Below are positions 1 to 10,102 of a stretch of DNA of 64,000 nucleotides, in pieces (within the stretch, counting starts at the first letter, position 1; the number at the start of each line of letters is the position of its first letter). This DNA is from Aliivibrio wodanis. GTDB lineage: Bacteria > Pseudomonadota > Gammaproteobacteria > Enterobacterales > Vibrionaceae. Position numbers and translations under genes: made by a program. The DNA lies in contig LN554846.1 of assembly GCA_000953695.1 (NCBI GenBank), positions 2,736,151 through 2,800,150 of the forward strand, written 5' to 3'. Below the pieces are notes generated by a model, which was given only the letters and a program-made list of their open reading frames with translations, was not told the DNA's origin and made no database searches.

Positions 1-1503
1 GGTGAAGTTGAAGCTGAATACCTGAATGAAGATGCCAAATTTAAAGAAAAAGGCAAACGTTGGGGCGTTAGTTGGGAACATGCTGGTATTTATCAGAAAC
101 ATTGGAAATTTGATATTGAATACGCTCAAGTCAGTGATATTACCTACTTCCAAGATTTAAATTCTAACATTGGTACTCGTGATGAAGGGCAACTAAAACA
201 ATCTGGTGAAGTTTCTTATCGAACTCAAGATTGGGATATGACCATGCGTGTGCGTGACTTCCAAGTATTAGTCGAAGACAGCAATCCATATCGTTTATTA
301 CCGCAAATTGAGTTCAACTATTACTCACCTCAATTTTATAAAGAATTAGACTTCACTCTACATAGTCATATTAGTAAATTTGCTACTGATGACCCAACTA
401 AGCCATCAGCAAACCGTGTACATTTAGAGCCTAAATTAAGCTTACCATTAAGCTCAACATGGTGGTCATTAACACCAGAAGCCAGCTTACTTTACACTTA
501 TTATTCTCAAGATTTTGACGCAAAAAAAGACGCCTCACTATCTGATTTAGAAGAAGAAACATCTCGAACTATTCCTGAAGTTCGTATTAATGGTGCCATT
601 TATTTAGACAGTACCCATAAATTCTTAGGTGAGTACTTACAAACATTAGAGCCAAAAATCCAATACCTTTATGTACCAGAAATAGATCAAAGTGAGATCT
701 ATGGTGGTAAAGGGGATGGTGGTTATGACAGTAGTAAACTGCAATTGGATTACTATGGCTTATTTAGAGACCGTCAATACAGTGGTGTCGACTATATTGC
801 TCAAGCGAACCAATTTAGTGTGGGTGCAACTTCTCGTTTCTATGATGATGCCTATAAAGAGCGCATGAACATCTCTTTTGGTCAAATTCTTTACTTAGCA
901 GGAACAGGAACAACCAATAACAGCGATGACAATAAAAACTCATCAGCTTGGGCAATAGAAAGTGACTTTAACTACGATGACTACCTCTTCTATCATGGTG
1001 GCCTACAATTTGATTCTAATGTTGACGAATTGCAAATCGCCAACAGCACCCTAGAATACCGTTTCCCTCGTGGTTATATTCAAGCAAATTATCGCTACGT
1101 TAGTAAAAACTACATTGAGAGTAATGTCAGTTTCCAAGATGAATTAAACATTATTACTCAACATGGTATCTACCAAGCGGGTTTATTAAGCCAATATAAT
1201 TTAGGGGATAACTGGGCTCTGCAAGGGCAATATTTCCATGATACAAAAGAAGATCAAATGATTGAAGCTTTAGTCGGTGTAACCTATTTAAGTGATTGTT
1301 GGTCATTTGGATTAACGTACAGCGATCAATTAATTGCACCAAACAGTGATAGCGCACTTCCAATTGGATCTTATGAGCCGAAATACGAAGACAACCTCAT
1401 GCTCTCTATCGCAATTCGTGGCTTAGGGACAAATACAGGTATTTCGTCTGGCTCAACAACCAACGCCTTAGATTATGGCCGCCCATTTTATTTGAATAAT
1501 TAA
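1..1503 (+). CDS. lptD: LPS-assembly protein LptD, C-terminal part (5' end outside window)
   Basis: The frame is open from base 1 with no start, so about 500 C-terminal residues of a larger protein are visible. LptD is the outer-membrane beta-barrel that, with LptE, inserts lipopolysaccharide into the outer leaflet. The visible part is rich in alternating aromatic and polar residues typical of barrel strands (for example RFPRGYIQANYRYVSK). The assignment also rests on surA following directly, the usual order. Only one cysteine is visible, in SDCWSFG near the C-terminus, where E. coli has an adjacent Cys pair used in disulfide maturation. Any N-terminal partner cysteines lie outside the window. 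The stop is 65 bases before surA, so co-transcription is likely. Confidence 0.9.
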   Translation, partial: GEVEAEYLNEDAKFKEKGKRWGVSWEHAGIYQKHWKFDIEYAQVSDITYFQDLNSNIGTRDEGQLKQSGEVSYRTQDWDMTMRVRDFQVLVEDSNPYRLLPQIEFNYYSPQFYKELDFTLHSHISKFATDDPTKPSANRVHLEPKLSLPLSSTWWSLTPEASLLYTYYSQDFDAKKDASLSDLEEETSRTIPEVRINGAIYLDSTHKFLGEYLQTLEPKIQYLYVPEIDQSEIYGGKGDGGYDSSKLQLDYYGLFRDRQYSGVDYIAQANQFSVGATSRFYDDAYKERMNISFGQILYLAGTGTTNNSDDNKNSSAWAIESDFNYDDYLFYHGGLQFDSNVDELQIANSTLEYRFPRGYIQANYRYVSKNYIESNVSFQDELNIITQHGIYQAGLLSQYNLGDNWALQGQYFHDTKEDQMIEALVGVTYLSDCWSFGLTYSDQLIAPNSDSALPIGSYEPKYEDNLMLSIAIRGLGTNTGISSGSTTNALDYGRPFYLNN

Positions 1504-1568
1504 TTTATATGGATATACATGAAGCACCACACTCAGGTGCTTCATTTTCCTTACTCTTGGATGACACT

Positions 1569-2882
1569 ATGAAAAACTGGAAATTTCCATTAGTTAGCAC
1601 TCTATTATTAATGCTAACAATGAACGTACAAGCAGCTCCTATCGAGTTAGATCGTGTAATTGCTATTGTCGATGAAGGCGTTGTCTTGCAAAGTGATATC
1701 GACACTTCAGTAAAAACAGTAAAAATTAATGCAAAAGAAAAAGGACAACCTCTACCTGATGAAGGCGTGTTGCGTGAACAAGTGCTTGAAAAACTAATTG
1801 TTGATACCATTCAAAGCCAACAAGCAGAAAAAATGGGGATAAGAATTGATGACACACGCCTTGAAGATGCATTAAAAAATATCGCAAAAGAAAATAATAT
1901 AACGCTAGCTCAGTTACAACAGAAAACAGCTGAACAAGGATTATCCTATGCTAGTTTTCGTGAACAGATCCGTAAAGAAATAGCAGCAAGTGAAGCTCGA
2001 AATGCTCAAGTTCGTCGTCGTATTAACATTCTTCCTCAAGAAGTTGAAAGTCTAGCTTTATTACTTTCAGAAGAGACTCAAGCAACCGTTCAATACAAAA
2101 TTAGTCACATTCAATTACGTACCGAAGATGGTGCAACTCAAGCCGATAAAGAAGCGTTAGAACAACAGGCTAAAGAATTAACTGAACGCCTACAGCAAGG
2201 TGCTGACTTTGCAACAATGGCTTATACTTATTCTAAAGGACCAAAAGCATTGCAAGGTGGTGACTGGGGTTGGATGCGTAAAGAAGAAATGCCAACCATC
2301 TTTGCAGACCAAATAACCGGACAGGGGAAGAGCAGCATCATAGGTCCATTTCGCTCTGGTGTTGGTTTCCATATTCTTAAAATTGATGACGTAAAAGGCC
2401 TTGAAACAATTGCAGTAACAGAAGTTAATGCTCGACATATTCTAATAAAAACATCAGTGATAATGAGTGATGAAGGTGCTCAACGCCAACTAAACAATAT
2501 TGTCGCAGATATTAATGCAGAAAAAGAAACCTTTGCTGATATGGCTCAACGCTATAGTCAAGATCCAGGCTCTGCCGCAGCTAATGGTGAACTAGGTTTT
2601 CAAACTCCAGATTTATATGTTCCTGAATTTAAGCATCAAGTAGAAACTCTACCAACAGGACAAATTAGCAAGCCATTTAAAACCGTCCATGGTTGGCACG
2701 TCGTTGAAGTATTAGAGCGTCGTCAAGTAGACCGCACAGATGCTGCAATGAAGAATAAAGCATACCGTATCCTTTTAAATCGTAAATTCAATGAAGAAGC
2801 TGGTGCATGGCTACAAGAAATTAGAGCAAGTGCTTATGTTGAAATTCTACAAGATGACGACGGTGAAGAAGACAATGAATAA
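1569..2882 (+). CDS. surA: Periplasmic peptidyl-prolyl isomerase/chaperone SurA
   Basis: SurA escorts unfolded outer-membrane proteins, including LptD, through the periplasm. I place the start at the ATG at 1569 because it begins a clean signal peptide ([16 protein letters not shown], cleavage after NVQA, residue 22). An in-frame extension to 1509 would put a non-signal stretch in front. Mature protein: SurA_N chaperone domain about residues 23-170, then two parvulin domains about 180-280 ([15 protein letters not shown]) and 290-390 ([18 protein letters not shown]). Length 437 residues, slightly above the E. coli protein. The stop overlaps the pdxA start by 8 bases (ATGAATAA), so translation is coupled. 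Confidence 0.95.
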   Translation: MKNWKFPLVSTLLLMLTMNVQAAPIELDRVIAIVDEGVVLQSDIDTSVKTVKINAKEKGQPLPDEGVLREQVLEKLIVDTIQSQQAEKMGIRIDDTRLEDALKNIAKENNITLAQLQQKTAEQGLSYASFREQIRKEIAASEARNAQVRRRINILPQEVESLALLLSEETQATVQYKISHIQLRTEDGATQADKEALEQQAKELTERLQQGADFATMAYTYSKGPKALQGGDWGWMRKEEMPTIFADQITGQGKSSIIGPFRSGVGFHILKIDDVKGLETIAVTEVNARHILIKTSVIMSDEGAQRQLNNIVADINAEKETFADMAQRYSQDPGSAAANGELGFQTPDLYVPEFKHQVETLPTGQISKPFKTVHGWHVVEVLERRQVDRTDAAMKNKAYRILLNRKFNEEAGAWLQEIRASAYVEILQDDDGEEDNE

Positions 2883-3864
2883 GATTAAACGCATAGCAAT
2901 AACACCAGGCGAACCAGCAGGTATTGGACAAGATCTTGTTCTTTCAATTGCACAGCAAGATTGGCCACATCAACTGGTAATCTGTGGTAATCGTTCAGCA
3001 TTAGAACAAAGAGCAGAATTACTTGGTCTTAATATCTCAATTGAAAACTACGACATTAATGCCCCAGCGAAAATACACAAAGCTGGTACCTTAATTGTTG
3101 ATAATATAGAGCTAGGTACAGAAGTCGTTGCTGGCGAACTGAATGAAGCAAATGGTCATTATGTTCTTGATACTTTGCGCCGTGCCGCACAAGGCAATAT
3201 GGATGGCGAATTTGATGCTGTTGTTACTGGACCGGTACATAAAGGTGTCATTAACCGTGCAGGTGTAGCTTTTAGTGGCCATACTGAGTTTTTTGCAGAG
3301 CAATCAAATACACAACAAGTTGTTATGATGCTAGCAACTGAAGGCTTACGTGTTGCGTTAGTAACTACTCACATACCACTGGCGTATGTGGCAAAAGCGA
3401 TTACCGCTGATCGTCTAAAACAAGTAACTCGTATCTTACATCAAGATTTGATTACCAAGTTTGGGATCCCAAATCCATCCATTTTTGTCTGTGGATTAAA
3501 TCCACACGCTGGTGAAGATGGCTGTCTTGGTCGCGAAGAAATTGATATCATAGCGCCAGCATTAAATGAATTACGTGAAGAAGAAGGAATGAACCTCGTT
3601 GGGCCATTACCTGCAGACACGTTATTTCAGGATAAATATTTACAAGAAGCGGACGCGGTACTTGCGATGTATCACGATCAAGGCCTTCCTGTGCTAAAAT
3701 TCAAAGGCTTTGGAAAATCAGTAAACATCACTTTAGGTTTACCGTTTATCCGAACCTCCGTAGACCATGGTACTGCATTGGAATTAGCAGGTACTGGAAA
3801 AGCAGATGCAGGAAGCTTTATTACCGCACTAACCCATGCAATTGAACTGGTAGAAAATAAATGA
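2875..3864 (+). CDS. pdxA: 4-hydroxythreonine-4-phosphate dehydrogenase PdxA
   Basis: PdxA oxidises 4-phosphohydroxy-L-threonine in the deoxyxylulose-5-phosphate-dependent pathway to pyridoxal phosphate. The protein is 329 residues when started at the ATG at 2875, which gives the conserved N-terminus [15 protein letters not shown]. An upstream in-frame start at 2791 lies deep inside surA and is rejected. Visible motifs are GHTEFFAEQ and TTHIPLAYV (metal- and substrate-site histidines), [15 protein letters not shown], and the C-terminal [20 protein letters not shown]. It overlaps surA by 8 bases and rsmA by 4 (ATGA), so the three genes are translationally coupled. Confidence 0.95.
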   Translation: MNKIKRIAITPGEPAGIGQDLVLSIAQQDWPHQLVICGNRSALEQRAELLGLNISIENYDINAPAKIHKAGTLIVDNIELGTEVVAGELNEANGHYVLDTLRRAAQGNMDGEFDAVVTGPVHKGVINRAGVAFSGHTEFFAEQSNTQQVVMMLATEGLRVALVTTHIPLAYVAKAITADRLKQVTRILHQDLITKFGIPNPSIFVCGLNPHAGEDGCLGREEIDIIAPALNELREEEGMNLVGPLPADTLFQDKYLQEADAVLAMYHDQGLPVLKFKGFGKSVNITLGLPFIRTSVDHGTALELAGTGKADAGSFITALTHAIELVENK

Positions 3865-4694
3865 GTACAAGAAATGATGTCCATCTAGGCCATAAAGCGA
3901 AAAAACGCTTTGGTCAAAACTTCTTAAATGACCCTTATGTGATCGATGGAATCGTATCTGCAATTAACCCTCTATCAGGTCAAAACCTAGTAGAAATTGG
4001 TCCAGGTCTTGGCGCTATCACAGAACCTGTTGGTCGTGAAGTTGATAAGTTTACGGTTATCGAGCTTGACCGTGACTTAGCCGCTCGTTTGCGCACTCAC
4101 CCTGAACTGGGTAGCAAATTAACGATTCATGAAGGCGATGCAATGCGCTTCGACTTCACGCAACTTATCCAAGAAGGTAATAAATTACGTATTTTTGGTA
4201 ACTTGCCATACAACATCTCAACACCGTTGATGTTCCACCTTTTTGAGTTTCATAAAGACATTCAAGACATGCACTTTATGCTACAAAAAGAAGTGGTAAA
4301 CCGTTTAGCTGCAGGTCCTGGTACTAAAGCTTATGGTCGCTTAACAGTAATGGCTCAATATTTTTGTAAAGTAATGCCAGTACTTGAAGTGCCACCAACA
4401 GCATTTGTTCCGCCACCGAAGGTAGATTCTGCCGTTGTTCGTCTAGTTCCTTATGAGGTACTTCCGCACCCAGCAAAAAACTTAAAGTGGCTTGATCGAG
4501 TGTGTCGCGAAGGTTTTAACCAACGTCGTAAAACAGTCCGTAACTGTTTCAAAGCGCTATTAACTAAAGAGCAATTAGAAGCATTAGATATTAATCCTTC
4601 TCTTCGCCCTGAGAACTTAACGCTAGAGCAATTCGTTAGAATGGCAAACTGGTTAAATGACAACTTCCAAGCTGAATCAAAAGAATCAGCTTAA
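3861..4694 (+). CDS. rsmA: 16S rRNA (adenine1518-N6/adenine1519-N6) dimethyltransferase RsmA
   Basis: RsmA (KsgA) dimethylates two adjacent adenines in the 3' terminal helix of 16S rRNA, a late check in 30S assembly. Its loss gives kasugamycin resistance. Visible: N-terminal [20 protein letters not shown]-binding [14 protein letters not shown] (about residues 46-59), the catalytic [10 protein letters not shown] (N-L-P-Y motif), and a helical C-terminal domain with [13 protein letters not shown]. 277 residues, close to the family norm. It overlaps pdxA by 4 bases and is followed after 31 bases by an intrinsic terminator, so apaH downstream is not simply in the same operon. Confidence 0.96.
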   Translation: MSTRNDVHLGHKAKKRFGQNFLNDPYVIDGIVSAINPLSGQNLVEIGPGLGAITEPVGREVDKFTVIELDRDLAARLRTHPELGSKLTIHEGDAMRFDFTQLIQEGNKLRIFGNLPYNISTPLMFHLFEFHKDIQDMHFMLQKEVVNRLAAGPGTKAYGRLTVMAQYFCKVMPVLEVPPTAFVPPPKVDSAVVRLVPYEVLPHPAKNLKWLDRVCREGFNQRRKTVRNCFKALLTKEQLEALDINPSLRPENLTLEQFVRMANWLNDNFQAESKESA

Positions 4695-4725
4695 GTTAAT
4701 GCGCATAATTAACAGTAATTAAATT

Positions 4726-4753
4726 AAAAGGTGACTTCATTGTCACCTTTTTT
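4726..4753 (+). terminator. Intrinsic terminator after rsmA
   Basis: The sequence AAAAGGTGAC-TTCATT-GTCACCTTTTTT forms a 10-bp stem with a 6-base loop and a T tract. It closes the lptD-surA-pdxA-rsmA transcript 31 bases after the rsmA stop. Confidence 0.85.
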
Positions 4754-4767
4754 CTATCTACGCTTTA

Positions 4768-4929
4768 ATACCAATCACAGTAAGTAAGTGATCAGAAATA
4801 GCGCAGGAAAAATGCTTGAGAACAAGGCGAAATTTTTCGATAAGTAGTTATTCTACAATCAAAAATTTCAACGCAGTTATCGAGCATTTTAACCAGCTAG
4901 GATGATCAGTTATTTACTACGATTGGTAT
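4768..4929. repeat. MITE-like palindromic repeat, copy 1 (terminal ATACCAATC / GATTGGTAT)
   Basis: A 162-base imperfect palindrome begins ATACCAATC and ends GATTGGTAT. The subterminal arms also pair (CAGTAAGTAAGTGATCA against TGATCAGTTATTTACTA). The centre carries AAGTAGTTATTCTACAA flanked by AAGGCGAAATTTTT and AAAAATTTCAACGCAG. A diverged copy with the same ends and core lies at 11348-11508. No coding capacity is visible. It fills the gap where apaG usually lies between rsmA and apaH. Confidence 0.8.
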
Positions 4930-4949
4930 CATGATGAGAGGAAAGATAC

Positions 4950-5774
4950 ATGGCGACCTATTTTGTAGGTGATATTCAAGGATGCCTAGACGAACTGTTA
5001 TTATTGTTAGACCAAGTGAACTTTAATAAAGAAAAAGACCAACTATGGTTAACGGGAGATCTGGTTGCTCGTGGCCCAAAATCATTAGAAACCCTTCGCT
5101 TTGTAAAATCATTAGGGAAAGCAGCTATTACTATCCTTGGAAATCATGATCTGCATTTACTTGCCGTCTCTCAAGGTATTTCTCGTGTCAAAGAGAAAGA
5201 TAAAACCGCCCCTATTTTCTCGGCTCCAGATAGCAAAGAGTTATTAACTTGGCTACGCCAACAGCCATTACTGGCAATTCACACTGAACATAAAATTGTT
5301 ATGACTCATGCAGGAATTTCTCCTCAATGGGACATTAATACTGCCATCGGGTGCGCTCGTGAAGTTGAATCGGTTTTACAATCGGATAAATGGATTTGGC
5401 TATTAGAGAATATGTACGAAAACCAACCCGATTTATGGCAAGAAGATCTTACTGGTATCGAGCGTTATCGCTATATTATCAATGCTTTCACACGCATGCG
5501 TTTCTGTTTCCACGACGCAAGTTTAGATATGGACTGTAAACAACCTCCACAAGACTTATCATCAGAAGATAAAGGTAAATTAGTACCGTGGTTTGAGTTA
5601 AGCTCTCGTCTTCCTCTGACTCACACCGTCATCTTTGGTCATTGGGCGGCATTGATGGGTTATGAAAACAATTGCGTAATAGCATTAGATACAGGCTGTG
5701 TCTGGGGGGAATATATGACGATGTATCGTGTTGATGATGGGAAGTATTTTACTCAAAAAGCAATAGAGCAGTAA
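4950..5774 (+). CDS. apaH: Symmetrical bis(5'-nucleosyl)-tetraphosphatase ApaH
   Basis: ApaH hydrolyses diadenosine tetraphosphate to two ADP and can remove Np4 caps from RNA. The calcineurin-type metallophosphoesterase motifs are all present: GDIQGCLDEL (residues 7-16), GDLVARGP, GNHDLH, and the distal histidines in MTHAGISP and FGHWAA. 274 residues, normal length. The start ATG is preceded by GAGAGGAAAG as a ribosome-binding site 6 bases away, only 20 bases after the end of the palindromic repeat. The terminator after rsmA plus the repeat imply its own promoter or read-through. apaG, the usual partner, is not seen. Confidence 0.96.
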   Translation: MATYFVGDIQGCLDELLLLLDQVNFNKEKDQLWLTGDLVARGPKSLETLRFVKSLGKAAITILGNHDLHLLAVSQGISRVKEKDKTAPIFSAPDSKELLTWLRQQPLLAIHTEHKIVMTHAGISPQWDINTAIGCAREVESVLQSDKWIWLLENMYENQPDLWQEDLTGIERYRYIINAFTRMRFCFHDASLDMDCKQPPQDLSSEDKGKLVPWFELSSRLPLTHTVIFGHWAALMGYENNCVIALDTGCVWGEYMTMYRVDDGKYFTQKAIEQ

Positions 5775-5819
5775 CGAGATACGAGGACGCTACGCTCGAG
5801 GAACGAGTAAGTACAGAAA

Positions 5820-5859
5820 CTAGAAACGATACGCTTCGCTGACTAGAAACTATAAAAGC
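5820..5859 (+). repeat. 3'-end-associated repeat module (CTAGAAAC...ACTATAAAAGC)
   Basis: The unit reads CTAGAAACGATACGCTTCGC then TGACTAGAAACTATAAAAGC. The same architecture (CTAGAAAC, a self-complementary CGC block, CTAGA, CTATAAAAGC) recurs at 51429-51477, 51580-51620, 51691-51729, 61767-61807, 63699-63738 and 63788-63836. Here it lies 45 bases past the apaH stop, in sense orientation. It is preceded by AGAAACTAGAAAC, a short 7-base periodicity. Confidence 0.7.
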
Positions 5860-5891
5860 AAAAATAAACGATTCATTTAACTCATCATTCG

Positions 5892-5961
5892 CAACCCCTC
5901 CTAGCCTCCCCTTATATTAATAATTGTTGCCAATAAATATAATTAACCAAGGGGAGGAACC
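5892..5961. repeat. Palindromic repeat, CCTCCCCTTAT / AAGGGGAGG type (copy a)
   Basis: Left arm CAACCCCTCCTAGCCTCCCC and right arm CCAAGGGGAGGAACC can fold into a long hairpin around an AT-rich centre. The homologous unit is at 61645-61712 with the same left arm (CCCTCCCAGCCTCCCCTTAT). Confidence 0.7.
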
Positions 5962-5995
5962 GTTATTCATGTGCTGAAACTACAGCGACAAAGAT

Positions 5996-6065
5996 GGTTC
6001 TCCCCCTTTTTTGATAAGTTATTGAGATCAATAAAGTAAATATAAGGGGGAGTTAGTGGGGGTTG
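5996..6065. repeat. Palindromic repeat, GGTTCTCCCCC / GGGGGAGTTAGTGGGGG type (copy b)
   Basis: Left arm GGTTCTCCCCCTTTTTTGAT and right arm TATAAGGGGGAGTTAGTGGG form an inverted repeat. The homologous unit at 61529-61597 shares both arms and the left flank (AGCGACAAAG[A]ATGGTTCTCCCCC). Copies a and b occur here in the order a-b and at 61.5 kb in the order b-a. Confidence 0.7.
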
Positions 6066-6152
6066 CTAATAAATATATGAAATACTTCAAAGGACATCGC
6101 TTTTCCTGAAACCTTAAGCGCAGCGCCCTTTAGAACGAAGTTCGTCCTGCTC

Positions 6153-6632
6153 TTACTTTTCTAGAACCACAAATTCCATATCGTACTTATTCTTTTCATC
6201 TTTCGAATACGTTTCAGAATGAGTCTGCTTCCATCCCTCACCCCAATCTGGGAATTGAGTGTCACCATCAATATCAGCATCGATAAACGTAAGATACAAT
6301 TTATCAGCATCAGAGAGGCATGCTTGGTAGATAGAACCACCACCAATGATCATTAGCTCTTCAATATCACCAGCGACTTGTTTAGCTTCATCAATTGAAG
6401 TCACACAAGTAACACCTTCAATCTTCAAGCTCGTATCACGACTTAATACAATATTTAAACGACCCGGTAAAGGACGACCAATCGACTCATAGGTTTTACG
6501 CCCCATCACGATTGGCTTGCCCATAGTGCATTTCTTAAACCATACAAAATCAGCGGGTAAGTGCCATGGCATTTGATTATCAATACCAATAATTCGGTTC
6601 TTTGCCATTGCGGCAATCATGCTAATTTTCAC
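6153..6632 (-). CDS. folA: Dihydrofolate reductase FolA
   Basis: FolA reduces dihydrofolate to tetrahydrofolate with NADPH in the cytoplasm and is the trimethoprim target. The 159-residue length is typical. Visible: MISMIAAMAKNRIIG-like N-terminus, MPWHLPADFVWFKK (with the active-site Asp of the LPAD motif), VMGRKTYESIGRPLPGRLN (NADPH and folate contacts), and LMIIGGGSIYQACL. The gene lies 25 bases downstream of yjjB on the same strand, so a yjjP-yjjB-folA transcript is plausible. It converges on apaH with only repeat sequence in between. Confidence 0.97.
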   Translation of the reverse strand: MKISMIAAMAKNRIIGIDNQMPWHLPADFVWFKKCTMGKPIVMGRKTYESIGRPLPGRLNIVLSRDTSLKIEGVTCVTSIDEAKQVAGDIEELMIIGGGSIYQACLSDADKLYLTFIDADIDGDTQFPDWGEGWKQTHSETYSKDEKNKYDMEFVVLEK

Positions 6633-6657
6633 AGTTATTCCTTATATTACTAAACAC

Positions 6658-7149
6658 CTAAACAATCGACTTTCTACGGTAAAACAGTAAACCAGGCATA
6701 GCAAGACCAATAGCTAATGCCGCAATCGTAAATAACGTTTTAATTAGATTATCGATCATCAATGCCCATAACTCTGGAGAATAACCAAGGTGGTTAATTT
6801 CGACGACTGCGATCATCGCTTTAAAAGCAAAGACTCCAGGGATCATTGGAATTAATGCGGCGACAGTAAACACTTTTGGATGGGCCAAAAATCGATGTGA
6901 CCAATGCACTCCAATCATCCCAACTATCGTTGCAGCACAAAGCGTAGCCCACTCTAATGGAACGCCATAATGCATCAACAAAAATCGAGTTCCATGCCCT
7001 ATAGCACCGCCAACGGCACAATACTTTAATGCTTTCACTGGAACATTGAAAACCAGAGCAAAACCTACAGCAGGGATCATTGCAAAAAACATGTCGTTTA
7101 ATAACGCTAGAAATAAATCAAAAATAGAACTCATTGTTACGCTATCCAT
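6658..7149 (-). CDS. yjjB: ThrE-family exporter subunit, YjjB-like (DUF3815)
   Basis: A small integral membrane protein of 163 residues with about five hydrophobic segments and the family stretch IPMIPGVFAFKAMIA. YjjB forms, with YjjP, a split version of the ThrE-type transporter; in E. coli the pair has been linked to succinate export. The ATG at 7149 overlaps the yjjP stop (TAATG), which suggests coupling. A second in-frame ATG at 7134 (MSSIFDLFLALLND) is an alternative start. Membrane topology and family are clear; the substrate in this organism is inferred only. Confidence 0.85.
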   Translation of the reverse strand: MDSVTMSSIFDLFLALLNDMFFAMIPAVGFALVFNVPVKALKYCAVGGAIGHGTRFLLMHYGVPLEWATLCAATIVGMIGVHWSHRFLAHPKVFTVAALIPMIPGVFAFKAMIAVVEINHLGYSPELWALMIDNLIKTLFTIAALAIGLAMPGLLFYRRKSIV

Positions 7150-7928
7150 TAGTTAATCCATCCCCAGACACCAACCAAATTCATGGCACCAACAATACCT
7201 ATACTTGTTGATAACGTTAGTAAGGTAGCAAATGTCCAACGTGCAATCCCCATATTGACATAACCTTTCACCATATCAGCGACCGCATTAATTAATGGAA
7301 AACCGGGAACTAGCATCAAAACAGAAGAAGCCATTGCAAGAAAGGGAGTATTACCAATATGATAAATAACAGCTTGAGAAGAGATGAAAGTAGTAACAAA
7401 AGCAGTAATGCCAAAGTTAAGCAGAGGGTTAAAATGTCGATGCCCGATTTCTTGTCGAACAATCATTCCTAAAGAGGACGCAAGAAACGTCATCATAAAT
7501 ACAGGCCAGTCACCACCAGCTAAACGGCTAAAACTAGCACAAGACAATCCGATCATAACAACCACAAGCCAACGGTTATATCTTTCTGGACTGATCCCAT
7601 CTAATTTAATAGCAGCTTCATGGCAATCTAACAAACCTTTTTCAGACATAATACAGATCCGTTGGATCTCTGTAACTGCTCGCATATTAATCCCGCGATC
7701 AGGCGCTCTTCGAGCTGTCGTCATACAGTGTTCATTCATCATTGTTGTAATGACTAATGAACTTGCCGACAATGATATCTCTACATCATCCGCTCCAACT
7801 GCAATTCCTAAGCGTCGACTTACATCTGCGACCAAGCTACTCTCTGCACCATGCTGCAATAACATTTGGCCAGCCTTTGCTACCAAGCGTGATATTTCCC
7901 TTTGCTTTTCGTCCATTACTATTCGCAA
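7149..7928 (-). CDS. yjjP: ThrE-family exporter subunit, YjjP-like (DUF1212)
   Basis: 259 residues. The soluble N-terminal part (REISRLVAKAGQMLLQHGAES, then DDVEISLSASSLVITTM, GINMRAVTEIQRI) is the DUF1212 region. The C-terminal half has about five membrane segments with LVPGFPLINAVADMVKGYVN, characteristic of the ThrE fold. It pairs with yjjB through a 1-base TAATG overlap. An in-frame ATG at 7916 (MDEKQREISRL) could be the true start. Function by family: export of small organic acids or amino acids across the inner membrane; the substrate is not readable from sequence. Confidence 0.85.
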   Translation of the reverse strand: MRIVMDEKQREISRLVAKAGQMLLQHGAESSLVADVSRRLGIAVGADDVEISLSASSLVITTMMNEHCMTTARRAPDRGINMRAVTEIQRICIMSEKGLLDCHEAAIKLDGISPERYNRWLVVVMIGLSCASFSRLAGGDWPVFMMTFLASSLGMIVRQEIGHRHFNPLLNFGITAFVTTFISSQAVIYHIGNTPFLAMASSVLMLVPGFPLINAVADMVKGYVNMGIARWTFATLLTLSTSIGIVGAMNLVGVWGWIN

Positions 7929-7987
7929 TCATTAATAAAATAAACGCTTATTCTAATCCTTTCATTTTTTTGTTTAATGACTTAAAT

Positions 7988-8017
7988 AAAAAAAACCGCA
8001 ACAAGTGCGGTTTTTTA
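7988..8017 (-). terminator. Intrinsic terminator after obgE
   Basis: CCGCA-acaag-TGCGG with A and T tracts on both sides lies 31 bases past the obgE stop on the minus strand and upstream of yjjP. It separates the two minus-strand units. Confidence 0.8.
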
Positions 8018-8047
8018 TAGTAATTATCTTAATTAAGCTAAGAGCGA

Positions 8048-9262
<1,215 letters not shown>

Positions 9263-9380
9263 CTATGATCTTTACGCTACGTAATATATCGATATAGTCA
9301 CTAATTAATTATTTTAGCACCTAAATTCATTTACTGATTTTAAACTGATAAAACATTTAACTGGTGACTATCTATAAATA

Positions 9381-9408
9381 AAAAGCCCCGCCATAAGGCA
9401 GGGCTTTT
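9381..9408 (-). terminator. Intrinsic terminator after rpmA
   Basis: On the minus strand AAAAGCCCTGCC-TTAT-GGCGGGGCTTTTTATTT forms a strong GC stem with a T tract, 20 bases after the rpmA stop. It ends most rplU-rpmA transcripts before obgE. Confidence 0.88.
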
Positions 9409-9428
9409 AGAATTAATTTCTAAAACGA

Positions 9429-9686
9429 TTATTCAGCGTCGATAGAAACGAATTTACGGTTTTTAGGACCTTTAACTTCAAACTTCACTTTACCTTCAGA
9501 TAGAGCGAAAAGAGTATGGTCTTTACCGATGCCTACGTTAGTACCAGCGTGGAATTTAGTACCACGTTGACGTACGATGATGTTACCTGCAAGAACAGAT
9601 TCGCCACCGAAACGCTTAACACCAAGACGTTTACTTTCTGAATCGCGGCCGTTACGAGTAGAACCGCCAGCTTTTTTATGTGCCAT
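9429..9686 (-). CDS. rpmA: 50S ribosomal protein L27
   Basis: 85 residues starting [20 protein letters not shown], the L27 signature. Its flexible N-terminus reaches the peptidyl-transferase centre and helps position tRNA. It also carries [21 protein letters not shown]. It lies 17 bases downstream of rplU on the same transcript, with GGAGAATAA before the ATG. Confidence 0.98.
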   Translation of the reverse strand: MAHKKAGGSTRNGRDSESKRLGVKRFGGESVLAGNIIVRQRGTKFHAGTNVGIGKDHTLFALSEGKVKFEVKGPKNRKFVSIDAE

Positions 9687-9703
9687 TTGTTATTCTCCTT
9701 AAA

Positions 9704-10015
9704 TTAAGCGCTGATGCCAGTGATTCTGACTTCAGTGAACCATTGACGATGGCCCTGCTGCTTACGAGAATGCTTACGACGACGGAACTTAACGATTTTA
9801 ATTTTATCGCCACGACCGTGCTGAACTACTTCCGCAGTTACTTTACCGCCAGCTACTAGAGGTGCACCAACAGTGATTTCTTCACCATCAGCAATCATAA
9901 GAACGTTGTCGAAATCAACTGTTGCGCCAGTCTCAACGTCTAATTTTTCCAAGCGAAGAGTTTGACCTTCACTTACACGGTGTTGTTTACCACCAGATTG
10001 GAAAACAGCGTACAT
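9704..10015 (-). CDS. rplU: 50S ribosomal protein L21
   Basis: 103 residues starting [22 protein letters not shown]-like, with [20 protein letters not shown], the 23S rRNA-binding signature of L21. First gene of the rplU-rpmA unit. A strong promoter is visible about 90 bases upstream (10103-10131). It diverges from ispB, as in E. coli. Confidence 0.98.
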   Translation of the reverse strand: MYAVFQSGGKQHRVSEGQTLRLEKLDVETGATVDFDNVLMIADGEEITVGAPLVAGGKVTAEVVQHGRGDKIKIVKFRRRKHSRKQQGHRQWFTEVRITGISA

Positions 10016-10102
10016 ATTTTACTCCGCTACTTTCGCACTACCATTTATTTTGTTTACTCAACAATTTTGGTGTGCGTTAAACTTGTCATCAATAGGGCGT
10101 GG

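Larger units (their letters stand above)
5775..6152. other. Repeat-rich convergent intergenic region apaH/folA, no gene
   Basis: These 378 bases between convergent apaH and folA contain no plausible gene. In order they hold a GAGGACGCTACGCTCGAGGAACGAG unit (about 5784-5808), the CTAGAAAC/CGCTTCGC module (5820-5859), two GGGGAGG-type palindromes (5892-5961 and 5996-6065) and a CCTGAAACCTTAAGCGCAGCGCCC unit (6105-6128). All have relatives elsewhere in the window. A small dyad, GAACGAAGTTCGTC, lies at about 6133-6146. Confidence 0.75.

Noticed and set aside
2791-2874. Longer PdxA start inside surA
   Set aside because: It would add 28 unrelated residues. The ATG at 2875 matches the family and overlaps the surA stop.
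4768-4929. Insertion sequence remnant with transposase
   Set aside because: Only 162 bases, fully palindromic, and no coding frame.
7384-7935. A 183-codon open frame on the plus strand across yjjP
   Set aside because: It is antisense to a clear membrane protein, has no family features and no ribosome-binding site. It is a shadow frame.
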